A stretch of DNA of 64,000 bases from Adiantum capillus-veneris (GCA_014529385.2 CM043943.1:98204855-98268854), one strand, 5' to 3'; positions 28,236 to 40,096 are shown, counted from the first letter of the stretch. Notes: generated by a model not told the origin, from the letters alone. Program-made: numbers and translations.

Positions 28236-31200
28236 CTAAGCATTGACAAGGTTTAAGTTATCCTTTAATTGTGTGTCTTGCATCCATCTAGCATCTTCAA
28301 AAGGATAATTCTTAAACTTAATAAGATATCGTCGGATAGTCTTACTGCCTCTTAATACCTTGTCCTCATATCGGAGAATGGACTCGGGCTGCAGCACCTC
28401 TTCTTGGTCCTCGATCTCCAATGGGTCTTTAATAGTTGGTTCTTGAGGTGGCTCTCCTTTGTAAGGCTTTAGTAGGCTCACATGGAAGGCATTGTGTAGA
28501 CAATGGTTGGGCAACTTGAGTTGATAGGCCATCTCATTGATTGGTCAAAGAATCTGGAAGGGACCATAGTACCTTTTTGCTAACTTAGCATAGTACTTTT
28601 GGTGTCCTGTAGGATTCTTGCCCGTCGTGTGCCTTAATCGAGCCTTGGGAAATTTAAGTAAGACCCAATCTTTTTTTTTAAAGGCTTGGACTCTTGTGTG
28701 CTTATCAGCAGTAGCCTTTTGCCTTTGCTGTGAGATAGAGATAGCATCCTTAATCTTTTGGAAAGATTCTTGTAGGTCTCGGCTATACTCATCTGCAGCA
28801 ACAAAGATCTTCCCGTGTACCTTAGGTAGCAGGGGACTTTTGGATCTTCCCTCAATTACCTCGAAAGGTGCTTTTCCCATGGAAGTATGTACAATGTTAT
28901 TGTAGGCATACTCCACTAAGGGTAAGTACTTCTCCCAATGGGACCTTTGATCTACTTCTGTTACATAGGCTTTTAGTAGATCAAGAATTGTTAGGTTAGC
29001 TATTTCACTTTGGCTATCCGTTTGCAGATGATAGGCCAAAGATAAGTTTAGCCTTGTCCCTAAATTCTCAAAGAGACCCTTCCAGAAATTACTGGTCATT
29101 CTAGGATCTCTATCCGACACTATGGACATTGGCAAGCCATGGTACTTGAAGATTTGTGATATGAAGAGGGTTTCCATTTGATGGGCTTTGATAGTCTTTT
29201 TGACAAGTATAAAATGAGCTTGTTTGCTGAACATATCTACTATCGTCCATATTCCCGTATTCCCATGGCTAGACTTAGGCAATCCAAAGATAAAATCCAT
29301 GGATATGCTCTCCCATGGTGAATTAGGCATTGACAAAGTTTGAAGCAATCCAGGTTGCTTCCATCTATCAAACTTCTTCTTTTGGCATACCACACATTTA
29401 GAAACATACTCTTGTATGTTTGCTTTCATGGTAGGCCAATAAAAATATTTTTCAATCCCTTTTAGGATAGACTGAATCCCTCTATGCCCCGCATAAAGAG
29501 GAGCATGAGAATCATACATTACTTTCTCACGTAGTGAGTTGGTAACGCATAGTCTATTACCATAGAGAAGATAACCATCTTGTAAAGTAAATGGTTCCTC
29601 TTTCTTCCCTAGTGCAAGGGCTGAAATCACATCTCTAAAATCAGGATCAATAGCATACTCATCTATCATAGAAGACAGATCATTGTGAGTTGCTATGGAA
29701 ACCACATTCACTCTCGGCCATCTTAAGAGTGCATCGGCTACTTGATTATGCTTGCCAACAATGTGAGCAATATGAAAATGAAATTGCAAAAGGAAATTTT
29801 CCCACCTCATTTGTTTGTCGGAGAGCTTGGTCTGCGTCATGAAGTACTAAAGGCTTTGGTGATCCGTCCGCAGAATGAAAGGAGTCCCCAATAAATAGTG
29901 TTTCCATGAGTCAAAGGCATGTATAACTGCAAGGAGTTCCTTTTCATATATACCTAGAGCTTGCTTAACAAGGTCGAGCCTTCGACTTTCATAGGCTATG
30001 GCGTGCCCTTCTTGGAGCAAAACAGCTCCAAGGGAACAAGCATCACATTGGACCTCAAATGGCTTTGAGAGTTCCGGCAGTGTAAGCACAGGTTGAGAGA
30101 TAAGCTTTTCGAAAGCATTGTTCTCCTTGGCAGACCATGTATACCTAACTTTTTTCTTTGTTAGGTCATGCAATGGTCCTGCTACTAGTGAGAACTTTTC
30201 TCTGAAGCGTCTATAGTGTGCACACATATCTATAAAGCTTCTTAGTTCATGAAGATTCCTTGGTGTAGGCCATCCTTTTATTACCTCTAACTTTGATGGA
30301 TCCATTTGGATGCAATCTTGAGAGAAAATGTGACCTAAATACTGGATCTCTTGTAAGAAAAACTCACTTTTCTTTCGACTAATATAAAGTTTATTCTCTT
30401 TTAAGACTTGAAATATTACCTGGAGGTGTTGCTTGTGTTCGTCTAGTGAATTAGAGTAGATGATAATATCATCAAAGCACACTCCAGTAAAGGTTCAGTG
30501 AGGCCTGAATAACTTCTCCATCAAGCAGTTGAATGTGGCTGATGCATTGGTCAAGCCAAAAGGCATGACAATGTATTCGTGAAGACCAAACATAGTGTGA
30601 AATGCGGTCTTTACAATGTCTTGATCAACTATCCTTATTTGATGATAGCCACTTTTTAGGTCAATCCTATTGAAGTAGGTGGACCCTTGTAGCTTATCAA
30701 ATAGGTCTTCTACCCGTGGAATGGGAAACCTATTCCTGATAGTGATCCTATTTAGTGCTCTATAGTCGACACACATACGATATGTGCCGTCTTTCTTTTG
30801 CACTAATAACACGGGTGAGCAAAATGGCGATGAGCTAGGCCTAATCATGCCCTTCTCAACTAACTCATGCACTAGCCGCATAATCTCCTCTTGTTGAGCT
30901 TGAGAAACTCTATAAGGTGGTTTACTAGGGCGGTGAACTTCCTGGAAGAAGTTCAATTGTATGGTCATCATTGCCTCGTTTAGGAGGTAGTTCACAAGAG
31001 ATGTCATCAATAAAAACATCTTGAAACCCCTTGAGAAAATTGGATACTCTAATTCCTTGTGATTGTTTATATTTTCTTTTTCTAAAGCATTAGGTTCATT
31101 TTGAGAATCTTTAACAAAAATCATGTACACGGAAATAGAGCTCTTTATTGACTTATTGAAAGCTTGCGTATGTACAATGAGTATGGTGTTACCCATCTCT

Positions 31201-32006
31201 TTGGCATCTATGTACATATCTTTTTCCCTGTACTTAAAGTAGATTTTCCTTTCAAGGAATTCAACATTGGCAGCCATGCGATCAAACCATGTTGCCCCTA
31301 GGATTACATCCTCATGCTTGAGAGGAGAGATAAAGAAGTCCTCTTTGTCTGAAGCTTCTTGCCCTTTGAAAGCACCATTTGCGCGTAGGACATCTCCCAT
31401 CTCATAGGCTTGGATGCCTATCTTGGTGGCCAACTCTGTGGATATGAAATTGTGAGTAGAACCAGGGTCAAAGAGAATAAAATCATCATGTTCTCTTACC
31501 TTTCCCCAAGCATGGCATAGAGGAGATACTTTGTGGTGAGCTTCCTCTTCTTGGATTTCGACCAAGGTAGCTCTAGGAGGCTCATGGCGGGTGTTCTTTT
31601 GGGGACAAGCGCAGTACGCATGCCCTTGCTCGTCGCACTTGAAACAACGGTTATCCCTGTGATAACGCTCAAGCTCTTCAAGAGAGAGTTTGTTTTTGCC
31701 TTTGTAAACTCCCTTCTCTTTAGCTTTGTTGTTATTGGAATTGCCCTTAGGAGACTTTTGGACATTGTCCTTCCCCTTAGGCTCATTGGAACCCTTGTTT
31801 TCCGTGGGCTTAAGATTTCTCTTAGCCCCTATTTGGAAATTGATTGGAGAAGCCACCACAGTATGGTGTATAACCGTAGATATAGTGCATGGCCTTTGGG
31901 AGTTGACATACTCCGCCATTTCTTTAGTTAAGCCCGCACAAAATTGTTGTTTTGCTCTCCAAAATCCATCTTTTTGAAAACAATGACTTTGAGATGTAAG
32001 TCCCAA
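28236..32006 (-). pseudogene. Chromovirus B gag-pol polyprotein, one frame with three stops
   Basis: One minus-strand frame runs about 1257 codons. Order: zinc knuckle CFKCDEQGHAYCAC (about 31610-31660), protease FILFDPGSTHNFIS (about 31450-31490), RT starting RMCVDYRALNRITIRNRFPI and DLKSGYHQIRI, catalytic block VCFDDIIIYS, RNase H-like FEVQCDACSLGAVLLQEG, integrase zinc finger (HAPLYAGHRG...CVVCQKKK), catalytic MDFIFGLPKS and VSDRDPRMTSNFWKG, then ADKHTRVQAF and a chromodomain (PESILRYEDKVLR...YLIKFKNYPFEDARW). Stops are at 30495-30497 (TGA, just before the catalytic Asps), 29847-29849 (TAG) and 28545-28547 (TGA). The integrase motif YHPQTDGQSE is altered to YHLQTDSQSE. The chromodomain would steer integration to chromatin marks. 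Confidence 0.9.
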
Positions 32007-32812
32007 AACTATTCTACATATTTATGAATGGATTCATAGGGAGAGAGCTTCAAGCTTCGCCATTCGGTGAGTACTTTGTCTTTGGCATCGGTGGACAAAA
32101 ACTTCTTCATGATGGAAGCTCTTAAAGCTTTCCATGTTTGTGAGCTTCACCGTTGGCCTGTAGGCTAGACCACCATTGCCTGGCGGACTTTTGAAAGTGC
32201 ATGGCTACATGGCATAGCTTAGAGGACTCCGTGAAGCCCTCATCTCCAAATGCCGCATCCAATTGTTGGATGAAAGCCAAGACTTTGTCCGTAGCACCAA
32301 AGGTGCCATCGTAGGTAAGGAAAGAGATGCTCTTTCCTCCCTCTTTGAACTTCTTGAGCTTGGACGATCTCTTCCACGCGGCATAGGATTTCCTATGGCC
32401 TCTTCTTTTTAATGGTTCAAAAGTTGCACCATCGCTTTCTTCAGAAGATGAAGAATTTGAGATGGAGAAGAGGGTGACCTCTTTCTCATCTTTTTCTTGC
32501 CTTGATCCTCTTTGTCTGCACCATCGCTTTCATAAGAGGAAGAGGATTAAGAAGATGGAGAAGAGGGTGATGTCTTTCTTGCCTCTTTCTCTTTTTGCTT
32601 TTTGTCATCCCTCTTTGAATTATGGTGTGGAGAAGTGTGCGACGGCCTTCTCCGTTTAGGAGGTGATGGGAGCGTTTTGTTTGCCGTCTTCGTGGAGCCA
32701 TCTTCGTCGAGGTGGCAGGAGACTCGCTTCTTTCTCGTTCTTTTGGTGGGGGATCTTGAGTTCTCCTTTGAAAAGGAGATGCGTCATCAAGAAGCAAATC
32801 AGTTGAGGACTG
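32007..32812 (-). pseudogene. Chromovirus B gag N-terminal region, frameshifted and fused to LTR
   Basis: The broken frames match the gag of element C (46916-48715). A basic, Ser/Pro-rich segment near 32560-32700 parallels the PPKRKLSTHSPSPCHSERE region of C. The segment near 32100-32300 corresponds to the FIQQFDAAFGDKGFTESSK part in several frames. The gag start (MADNNQES-like), the primer-binding site and the last roughly 190 bp of the 5' LTR are missing: LTR sequence at 32813 and above joins gag directly. The protein would assemble the RNA-containing particle. It cannot be translated as a whole. Confidence 0.65.
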
Positions 32813-33322
32813 GATTTACATGGAGCCGGTCCCCCCTCCAAAAGGCTTTGTATTATAGGTTTCCCCCATCAAGGGAGACATTTTACAATACAATCCTTTG
32901 TGTTCCTTCAATAACTAGCTAGTGCAATGAATATGGAAGCTTCAAGCACTAAGCAAACACTTGTAAAACACAACATCAATTCCCTCACGGTCTTAGACCC
33001 AAGACCTCACACACCTTCGAAGATGGTGAGAGCTAGCGGGGTATGAGAGTAGATTGAGAGGAAGAAGGAGTAGTCTTACGAGAAATATGTATATCTCCTC
33101 ACATAATCACTCATATTAGCATAGCATAGCTTAGTAATTAGCATGCGGAGATGAGCATGCATTGAAGCTTGGTCTTGGTTGGATTTGCATCACAAAGCCA
33201 AGAGTTGTTGGTGTAGGCCTCCCTTCTCACAAGCTTGGAGTAGATGATGAGCTTTCCATTAAAGCTTGAGAAGGAGAGAGAGAGAGAGAGAGAGAGAGAG
33301 TCTTCTTGCTTCATACATGATC

Positions 33323-33325
<3 letters not shown>

Positions 33326-33404
<79 letters not shown>
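33326..33404. repeat. GT microsatellite
   Basis: About 79 bp of GT repeats on the plus strand, inside the LTR of B; frames through it encode only VC or HT repeats. Confidence 0.95.
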
Positions 33405-33406
<2 letters not shown>

Positions 33407-33887
33407 GTGATACTACCTTGACAAGGTCAGCCCCCTCTTTCTCTCTTGGTCGACCCCTCTTGCATTTTACTATGCAGGCACCCCATTGGCCCATGCCAGG
33501 CTTAGCTAGTAAGAATTAAGTAGCATAAGTGATAGCCTTCTGTCATGTGTCCCCCTTTCCCCTTTTGTGAGAGATTTAAGTAACTAATTAATGCGACTAA
33601 ATTTTTATTAGACCCCTTTGTCTTCTGGCCAATAGAAATCAGGCAAGCCATTGGGCCTGCTGAATGCTCATTGGACCCCTTGGGAGACTGTCCACTAGTC
33701 TTCTAGAGAGCTTAATTCTTATTGGTTCTTTTATTAAGTGTTTTTAAATAAATTAAACTAGATTTACTCTAGCCTAATTCTCATTGGTCCACCTCCATGG
33801 CCATCCAATAGGATTTGAGTGCAGCTTGTGGGCAATTGGCCTAGGGAGCTGACATGTGTCCCTCATTCCCTTTGTGTAGAGAGAGCA

Positions 33888-33891
<4 letters not shown>

Positions 33892-33937
<46 letters not shown>

Positions 33938-33950
33938 TGTGTGTGTGTGT
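33892..33950. repeat. GT microsatellite, second in the same LTR
   Basis: About 59 bp of GT repeats with one CT interruption. Confidence 0.95.
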
Positions 33951-34326
33951 TTCTCTCTCATCCCCTACTTACAGGGCTCGCCCCCTCCTATGTAGGAACC
34001 TTGAAGACTTTTTTGGCACACTCACAAAGCATCCAATTTTACTAAGCTTGACCATTGGACACAACCTTTGACTTTAGGAACCTTAGCATTTTGGAAGCCT
34101 TAATGGGATGAACCTTAGGGTCTTTAAATCCCATTGCTGCACATTGCTCTTTTGCAGATGGCCCCCCCTTTGGATCCCTATTTTCCCGCCTTTAGATCCC
34201 TACTGTGGCCGGTCTACCAGCTTAACCAATATTCTAGCTTTTTCTCCCCTGACACTTCCCCATATTAAATGATCAATTTAACATGAGAAAATCATTTAGG
34301 AGAATTAGATATTAGTTACTATGACA

Positions 34327-34940
34327 AAAATCAATAATCTATCGAAGGAAAATTCATTATTAATATGGCAAGTAGCAAATCGTTATTTGCTATAGTGGTA
34401 GTTCCAAAAAATAATGGGAAACTAAGGGTATGCGTGGACTATACAAGGTTGAATGTGCAGACAATCAAAGATCTATTTCCTTTACCATTCACATATATGA
34501 TGCTAGATGAGATAACATACCATGAGATGTACAATTTCATGGATGGGTCCGGTGGGTACAACCAGCTAAAAAAACACCAGAGGATCAAGTGAAAATGACA
34601 TTCATCATATTTCTAATAATACCATTTGGTTCATGTAACAGATCTTTGGTGAATTTTTACACAAATTTTTGGCAATATTTGTGGACGGTTTTTCAGTGTT
34701 CTCATCTGAACATATACATCTCCTATTTCTGGAGATAGTATTTAAGAGATGCAGAGAGAAAACGATCTGTCTGAATCCGTTTAAATCGTTATTCATGGTC
34801 TGGGAGGGACATATATTGGGATATATTGTGTCCAAAAATGGTATAAAAATGGTTGAAGACAAGATTTGAAGTGTCCAGCAAGCTAGATCATCAAAGAATG
34901 TATCTAAATTAAGCTCATTGGTTGTAGGTACATTAGGGTG
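34327..34940 (+). pseudogene. Gypsy element A: reverse transcriptase remnant, beyond insertion B
   Basis: The frame 34365-34592 reads FAIVVVPKNNGKLRVCVDYT, then RLNVQTIKDLFPLPFTYMM and MDGSGGYNQ, the N-terminal half of a Ty3/Gypsy RT (VPKK.GK.R.C.DYR.LN..T.KD.FPLP). After frameshifts it continues through IPFGSCNRSLVNFYTNF-like residues to 34669-34869 (HLLFLEIVFKRCREKTICLN, SLFMVWEGHILGYIVSKNGI), the thumb region before RNase H. The catalytic Y/F-x-D-D segment is corrupted near 34680. RT copies element RNA to DNA. Same orientation and family style as the protease at 27459, so these are two halves of one element split by B. Confidence 0.72.
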
Positions 34941-35058
34941 TACATACTATTGGTCATTATTAGTACTAAACCCTACTTTGTATGCCTATTTGTTTCAAAA
35001 TGAAGAAGATTCGAGCATCTCAACTACTAATTTCAAATTTGTGTATCCATGCAGCTAA

Positions 35059-35063
<5 letters not shown>

Positions 35064-35140
<77 letters not shown>
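35064..35140. repeat. CT run followed by a 40-bp C homopolymer
   Basis: CT repeats at about 35064-35100 change directly into an uninterrupted C tract to 35140. The tract marks the junction between element A and the truncated gag of element E. Length is uncertain because homopolymers are error-prone. Confidence 0.9.
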
Positions 35141-35157
35141 ACAGAGCCATTTCAATT

Positions 35158-35724
35158 TTTCTTGAGCTTTTGGGACCTGTGCCATGCAAGGTAAGATTTG
35201 CGATGTCCTTCCCTCTTGTATTCTTGGGAGAATAGCCATAGCTTTTGTCAAAAGAGGAGGCAGGTGAAGAAGGAGAAGAGAGTGACCTCTTTCTTGCCCT
35301 TTTCTTCCTTTGTTTCCTCTCTTCCCTTTCGGAGTGATGAGGAGAAGGACTATGGGTTGACCATTTCCTCTTGGGAGGAGTTGGCGACCATCTAGACCGT
35401 CGTCTTTGTAGAGCCACATCTTCGAAGGAACTTAGGGATTCATTACTTTCTTGCTCTTTGGATTCCTCCTCTCGTATGGGAGAGAGTCTTCTTTTGGGTG
35501 TCATCAAGAGGCTTCCTAAGCTCTCTCTCTTCTTGGAGAGGAAGGTAAATCCCATAAGCACGAAGTTGTTGAGTAACTTTGGCTTGCAAAGCAGGGTTGC
35601 CCATAGCTTGCTGCAACCTAGTAACAAGATAATTGACAAACATGGGGGCATCATCATTAGCACCTTCATGTGCAAAATTAAAGTTATCAATGTTCATTCT
35701 ACTCTCTTGATTATTCTCATCCAT
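35158..35724 (-). pseudogene. Chromovirus E gag, N-terminal part only
   Basis: The minus-strand frame starting at 35724 reads MDENNQESRMNIDNFNFAHE, then MFVNYLVTRLQQAMGNPALQ and QQLRAYGIYLPLQEERELRK. It matches the gag start of element C at 48715 almost residue for residue, including upstream sequence to the LTR. A frameshift near 35500 moves the following Ser/Arg-rich part (RLSPIREEESKEQESNESLS...) into another frame. Homology stops at 35158, near a CT/C tract, so the rest of gag and all of pol are missing. Together with the LTR at 35981-43559 it forms the truncated downstream half of an LTR chain. Confidence 0.75.
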
Positions 35725-35980
35725 GCTAATTATACTTATGCATAGAATACTTTGTGCTTTGGTACCCTCAAAAACCTTAGTCGCTAATCTTCTTTACCTT
35801 TGAAAATCAGCACTTAAGCATATACACCCACGGCTCGAATTGGTTAATTATAGAGAGTAGTGGAGTGGATCTAATATTGTAGAATTGCCGAGGGATAGCT
35901 CCTTTCGGACTTCTTATGCAGGCTACTTAAGGACCTCTCTTCTTAAGCAAGAAAAGAGAAACCAAATGCTCTAATACCAA

Positions 35981-36956
35981 TGTAATGGAAATGGCCTATG
36001 AACTTTGAGAATAGCGGAATTAGGAGAATTAAAGAGATAATTTTTGTGAGGCTACTTTGAGAACATAGAGGGTCAACGTAATTGATGGTGGAAACATAAT
36101 CATAGTACTTAATTAACTTGGCATGAATAATACTTTTGCAAGAGAGAGAGTTTAGAGAACTCAACAACAATTGAGGACCGGATTTATGTGGAGCCGGGCC
36201 CCCCTCCAATAGGCATTTATATTATAGATTCTCCCATCAAGAGATACTTGATATAATACAATCTTTGTGTTCCTTGTGACCTAGGTGATGCAATGAAGAT
36301 GGAAAGCTTCATGCGTCACGAGCATAACATAGACTTTGTAAAAAGTATGAACTATCCCAAGCCTCAGTCCTAAGGCCTCAAACACCTTCAAAGGTGGAGA
36401 GAGCTAGCGGGGAATGAGGGAAGAGGAAGAAGAAACATTCATAAGAGAAAGAAATAGTTCCTCACTTATCATCACTCTTCTTGCTAGCATACATAATAGC
36501 ATAGCATAGTAATGAAGATGGAGAAGATGGCAAGCTTAAGCATTGAAGCATGGCTCTTGGTTGGATATGCATTCCATAGCCAAGAGTGTTGGTGTAGGCT
36601 CTCAACTTCTCAATAAGCTTGGAGAAGGAGATGGAGTTCTTGCACTTCACCAAGTGCAGAATGAGAGCAAATGAGAGATTGTGTGAGGGAGTATACCCCC
36701 CAAGCACACGCCTTGCTTGCTTTGGTCGACCCCCCATGCTTGAAGCTCATTGGACCCCTCTAGGCCTAGCCAATCACATGCAAGAGGCATATCAAGCAAC
36801 AAGGTTAGGTTTTGAACAAGTTTCCTTCTTTCCCCTTTGAGGGAGAGAGGCTTGATAATTACTTAGATAAATATTTAATTAATCTAAATGCTCATTGGAC
36901 CCCTTTTAAGCCTATCCAATAGGATTCAGGTACATCTTGAGGGCAACATGGGTAGG
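35981..36956 (-). repeat. Chromovirus LTR (shared by C and E), part 1, left of Copia D
   Basis: Starts on the plus strand at TGTAATGGAAATGGCC (the LTR end, CATTTCCATTACA, on the minus strand). Next to it is the primer-binding site TTGGTATTAGAGCATTTGG (reverse complement of 35962-35980). The sequence parallels 49123-50027. It is interrupted at 36956 by Copia D and resumes at 42862. Confidence 0.85.
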
Positions 36957-37182
36957 TGTTGGAATTACGTTGCAGGAAAACACACACAGCATGGAGAAGA
37001 TGGAGGAAGCTCAAGGCACACAACTGAGAGTGTATTACTTAGTGTGCAATGGAAAGATAGATAGCCCTAAAGTGATGGGCGTATATACAATGCACGGGGA
37101 GAAAGACCTCCTAAACAGGGAAAAAGTACCCCGGCGGTCCTAGTGTGTTCACACACATCACTACCACATGTATATGGTAACA
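36957..37182 (-). repeat. Copia D 3' LTR, 226 bp
   Basis: TGTTACCATATACATG start on the minus strand and CCAACA end; near-identical to the 5' LTR once the 777-bp insert is removed. Confidence 0.92.
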
Positions 37183-37258
37183 AATCCCCCCCGGAGTGAT
37201 GCGGTGAACGCGAGTTGGCACATGAGTAAAGGGAAGTGCCATGCCCTAAAGGCCATGA

Positions 37259-38693
37259 TCAGTTCACAAAGGGGAGTAAGCCCAAAGCTTTGCCGAAAGC
37301 TTCGAGCTTCTCACGAGACAATGCCTTTTTGAAAAGATCTGCAAGGTTGTCCTGTGTTGGCACATAAGCCAAGCTAATCTCTCCTGCTGAGAGCCTCTCC
37401 CTGACATAGTGGTAATGCATCTCAATGTGCTTTGTGCGAGCATGAAAAACTGGGTTCCTCGCAACTGCCAATGCGCTCTGACTGTCAGTGTAGATAGTGT
37501 TGGCAGTGTCCTGTCCAACACCCAAATCAGCCATAAGGCGTCTGTGCCATACACACTCAACCGTAGCTGTGAAGACTGCATTGTACTCAGCCTCAAAACT
37601 CCAAGTGGCCACAGTAGGTTGCTTCTTGCTCAACCATGATATACATGAACTGCCAAGCATGAAACAAAAACCACTTGTGGATCCTCACGTGTCAAAACAA
37701 CCTGCCCAATCTAAGTCTGAAAAAGCATGTAAGTCTGGCGGCAATGATGACCCCCCCTTGGGATAAAACAAGCCAAGATGTAAAGTGCCACTAAGGTAGC
37801 AGAAAATCCTCTTGATAGCCTGCCAATGCTTAAACCCTGGGCTATGCATAAATCTACTGACCTATGAGATTGCAAACTAAATATCCGGCCTCATGTTGCA
37901 TATATAAATGAGACATCCAGTAGAAGTTTGGTAAAGAGTGACATCTGCAGGATCACCAGCATCATGAAGACTCAATTTCAAACCTGTTTCCATGGGAGTG
38001 GCAATAGGTTTGCAATCCTCAAGTTCAAACTTACATAACAACGTCTCTATGTAACTTTTCTGACACAAGGCAATACCACCAAGACACTGCTTAAACTGTA
38101 TACCCAAGTATTGATGCAACATCCCCAAATCTTTCATTTGAAAGAGCATTCAAATCAGCCTTAAATTCAGCATTATGTCTCTCATTTGGTCCAATGATAA
38201 GCAAATCATCTACATAAAGAACCACAATGATAAGTACATCACCCTCACGCTTTACATACAATGTGCTTTCTGTTGGACTCTTACGAAAGCCTTGTTTGAC
38301 CAAATGAGTGTTAGCTTTCTCATACCAAGCACGAGGAGATTGCTTCAACCCATACAAAGCCTTCTTACATCTGCACAATTTGTCCTCTTGTCCTTTCTTG
38401 ACAAAACTGCGAGGCTGCGTTACATAAACTTCCTCGAATATGTAACCATTCAAGAAAGTAGTAACAATGTCTGATTGATGTACATCCCAACCAAAATGAG
38501 CTGCCAATGCCAATAGAAAACGAACAGTAGTCATACGACAAGTGGGAGCAAAAGTTTCTTCATAATCTATGTCTTTTTGTTGCGAATAACCTTTTGCAAC
38601 AAGTCGAGCCTTATGGCGATCAACCTCACCATCCGGCTTGCGTTTCAACTTGTAAACCCACTTTGTACCAATGGCCTTTTTGCCAGGAGGCAA
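37259..38693 (-). pseudogene. Copia D reverse transcriptase and RNase H
   Basis: The frame 38091-38693 starts PPGKKAIGTKWVYKLKRKPD, the standard Copia RT entry, and runs through DRHKARLVAKGYSQ and ALYGLKQSPRAWYEK to the catalytic LYVDDLLIIG (both Asps present). A frameshift near 38100-38150 links to 37877-38149 (FQMKDLGMLHQYLGIQF, TGCLIYICNMRPDI). The RNase H part (37259-37660) has LGSSCISWLSKKQPTVATWS, EAEYNAVFTA (Glu) and IYTDSQSALAVARNP (Asp). RT copies the RNA and RNase H removes it. Motifs are intact but frameshifts and a stop separate the blocks, so the protein is not made as such. Best-preserved Copia pol in the window. Confidence 0.9.
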
Positions 38694-40096
38694 ATCACAT
38701 AAAGTCTACGTGTCACTTTCTATAGGTGCATCATATTCTGAGCATGGCAACCATCCAATTTTTTGAATTATGTGCTTCATGAAAAGAGAGAGGTTCCTCA
38801 ACATCATGTAAGCTAAACACAGCCAAAGCATAACAATATGATGCATAAGATGCATGGTGAGAGCCTAAGCGAGTATGACTAGACAAAGGTGCATCCAATT
38901 TACTGTCACGCAATGTATACACCAGCCATTTTGGCATACCTCTAGCCTGCTCATTTTCAGCCCTTTTCTCATCAAGTACATCATGTACATATGCATCAAT
39001 AATAGGCTGATCTATAACATTTTCGGAAACCCCCATAGGCTGTGCATTTGCCTCATTGGAATTTACATTCGAACTTTCACCACTGAAAAGAGGTAACAAA
39101 GTGTCATAAATGTCCTGTGAGCTTACATTATTGTCTCTAGTACATGACAACAAGGGATGAACAGAATCTTCCACAAACACTACATCCCATGAAACCAAAA
39201 TACTCTTTGTTTACGGATGATACAACCTGTAACCTTTGCTTTCAGCACTATAACCAACAAAATACATTTGACAGCCTTATCATCCAATTTTTTGTGTTGT
39301 GTTTGTGGCACCAAAGCATATGCCAAACAGCCAAAAACATGCATGTGCTCAATAAAAGGCTTTCTATCATGCCATGCTTCATATGGATTAATAGACTGCA
39401 AAGCTTTCGTAGGACACCTGTTAAGTACATAAGTGGCACACATGATGGCCTCAAGCCAAAAAGAATGTGGCAAAGCTTGACTTTTGACCATACATCGTGC
39501 CATTTCTGTAAGTGACCTATTTTTCCTCTCAGCAACACCATTTTGCTAAGGTGTATAAGTCACTGTACATTGGTGTTTTACCCCACGACTAGCCAGAAAT
39601 GCATTAAATTCATGAGATATATACTCCCCCCCCTCGATCGGAACGGAGGGTGCCCATAGTACATTTCGATACATTTTCCGCCATAGCCAGAAATTATTTG
39701 AAGCACATAACAACTTCAGACTTTGCTTTAAGAGGAAATACCCATGCATGCCTTGAGTAATCATCAATGAAAGTCACAAAGTAAAGGTAATTGCCCAAGG
39801 ACGGAGTTTGCATGGGCCCACAAACATCACTATGCACAAACTGCAACCTGCATGTGGCCCTAATTGAACCATCCTTTGGAAACTTCGAACGTTGCGTCTT
39901 ACCCAAAATAAGCCTTCACAAACATGTTTGATAGGTGCTTGAAGAGGCGGCAAAGAAGCAACCGTATCAGATTTCTGCAAACGCAGCAAACTGGCAAAAT
40001 TCAGAAACGTGCATGCCACAGTTTTGCATCTGAAACAGCCCTTGAATCTGCAACTGCATTTGTAAAATTTTGTCCACACTTGTCATACAAAGTGAG
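38694..40096 (-). pseudogene. Copia D integrase region
   Basis: Pieces in several minus-strand frames cover the integrase. KTQRSKFPKDG followed by FVHSDVCGPMQTPSLGNYLY (39694-39906) gives the first catalytic Asp in HSDVCGP. GGEYISHEFNAFLASRGVKH and TVTYTP (39546-39767) cover the second Asp region. The PQQNGVAERKNR stretch with the third acidic residue is split across frames near 39540. ARCMVKSQALPHSFWLEAIM (39180-39503) follows. A zinc-binding block with DAKLWHARF-like residues lies near 39990-40020. Downstream (38731-39198) is the variable linker to RT. Integrase joins element DNA to the chromosome. At least three frameshifts. Confidence 0.8.

Larger units (their letters stand above)
27907..34326 (-). 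mobile_element. Chromovirus (Ty3/Gypsy with chromodomain), element B
   Basis: On the minus strand: 5' LTR 34326 to about 32813, gag, protease, RT, RNase H, integrase and chromodomain to 28236, then a polypurine-like TTTCAAGAGAGAGGTAA and the start of the 3' LTR at 27977, of which only 71 bp (27907-27977) remain. Both LTR copies start TGTCATARTAAMTAATATC. The element splits the plus-strand Gypsy A. The 3' LTR truncation, an LTR-gag deletion near 32813 and three stops in pol show decay. Confidence 0.88.
32813..34326 (-). repeat. Chromovirus B 5' LTR, 3' end deleted
   Basis: Starts TGTCATAGTAACTAATATC (from 34326). It contains GT runs at about 33892-33950 and 33326-33404 and a GA run at about 33272-33301. 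Near 32830 it carries GGGGGGACCGGCTCC, also found at 49330, 36190 and 55240 in the other LTRs of this family. The terminal CATTTCCATTACA and primer site present in C are missing. Confidence 0.8.

Noticed and set aside
28618-28905. Plus-strand frames opposite the chromovirus integrase
   Set aside because: Antisense shadows of the B polyprotein, which has clear integrase motifs on the minus strand.
30495-30497. Programmed readthrough or RNA editing of the TGA before the RT catalytic block
   Set aside because: Two further stops occur downstream in positions with no readthrough context, and element C has ordinary sense codons there; simple decay is the better explanation.
33138-33519. Reading frames with long HT, VC or SL repeats across GT/GA runs
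   Set aside because: They are translations of microsatellites inside the LTR of chromovirus B; the same happens at 42728-43129, 49994-50230, 5170-5388, 15090-15350 and 54512-54952.
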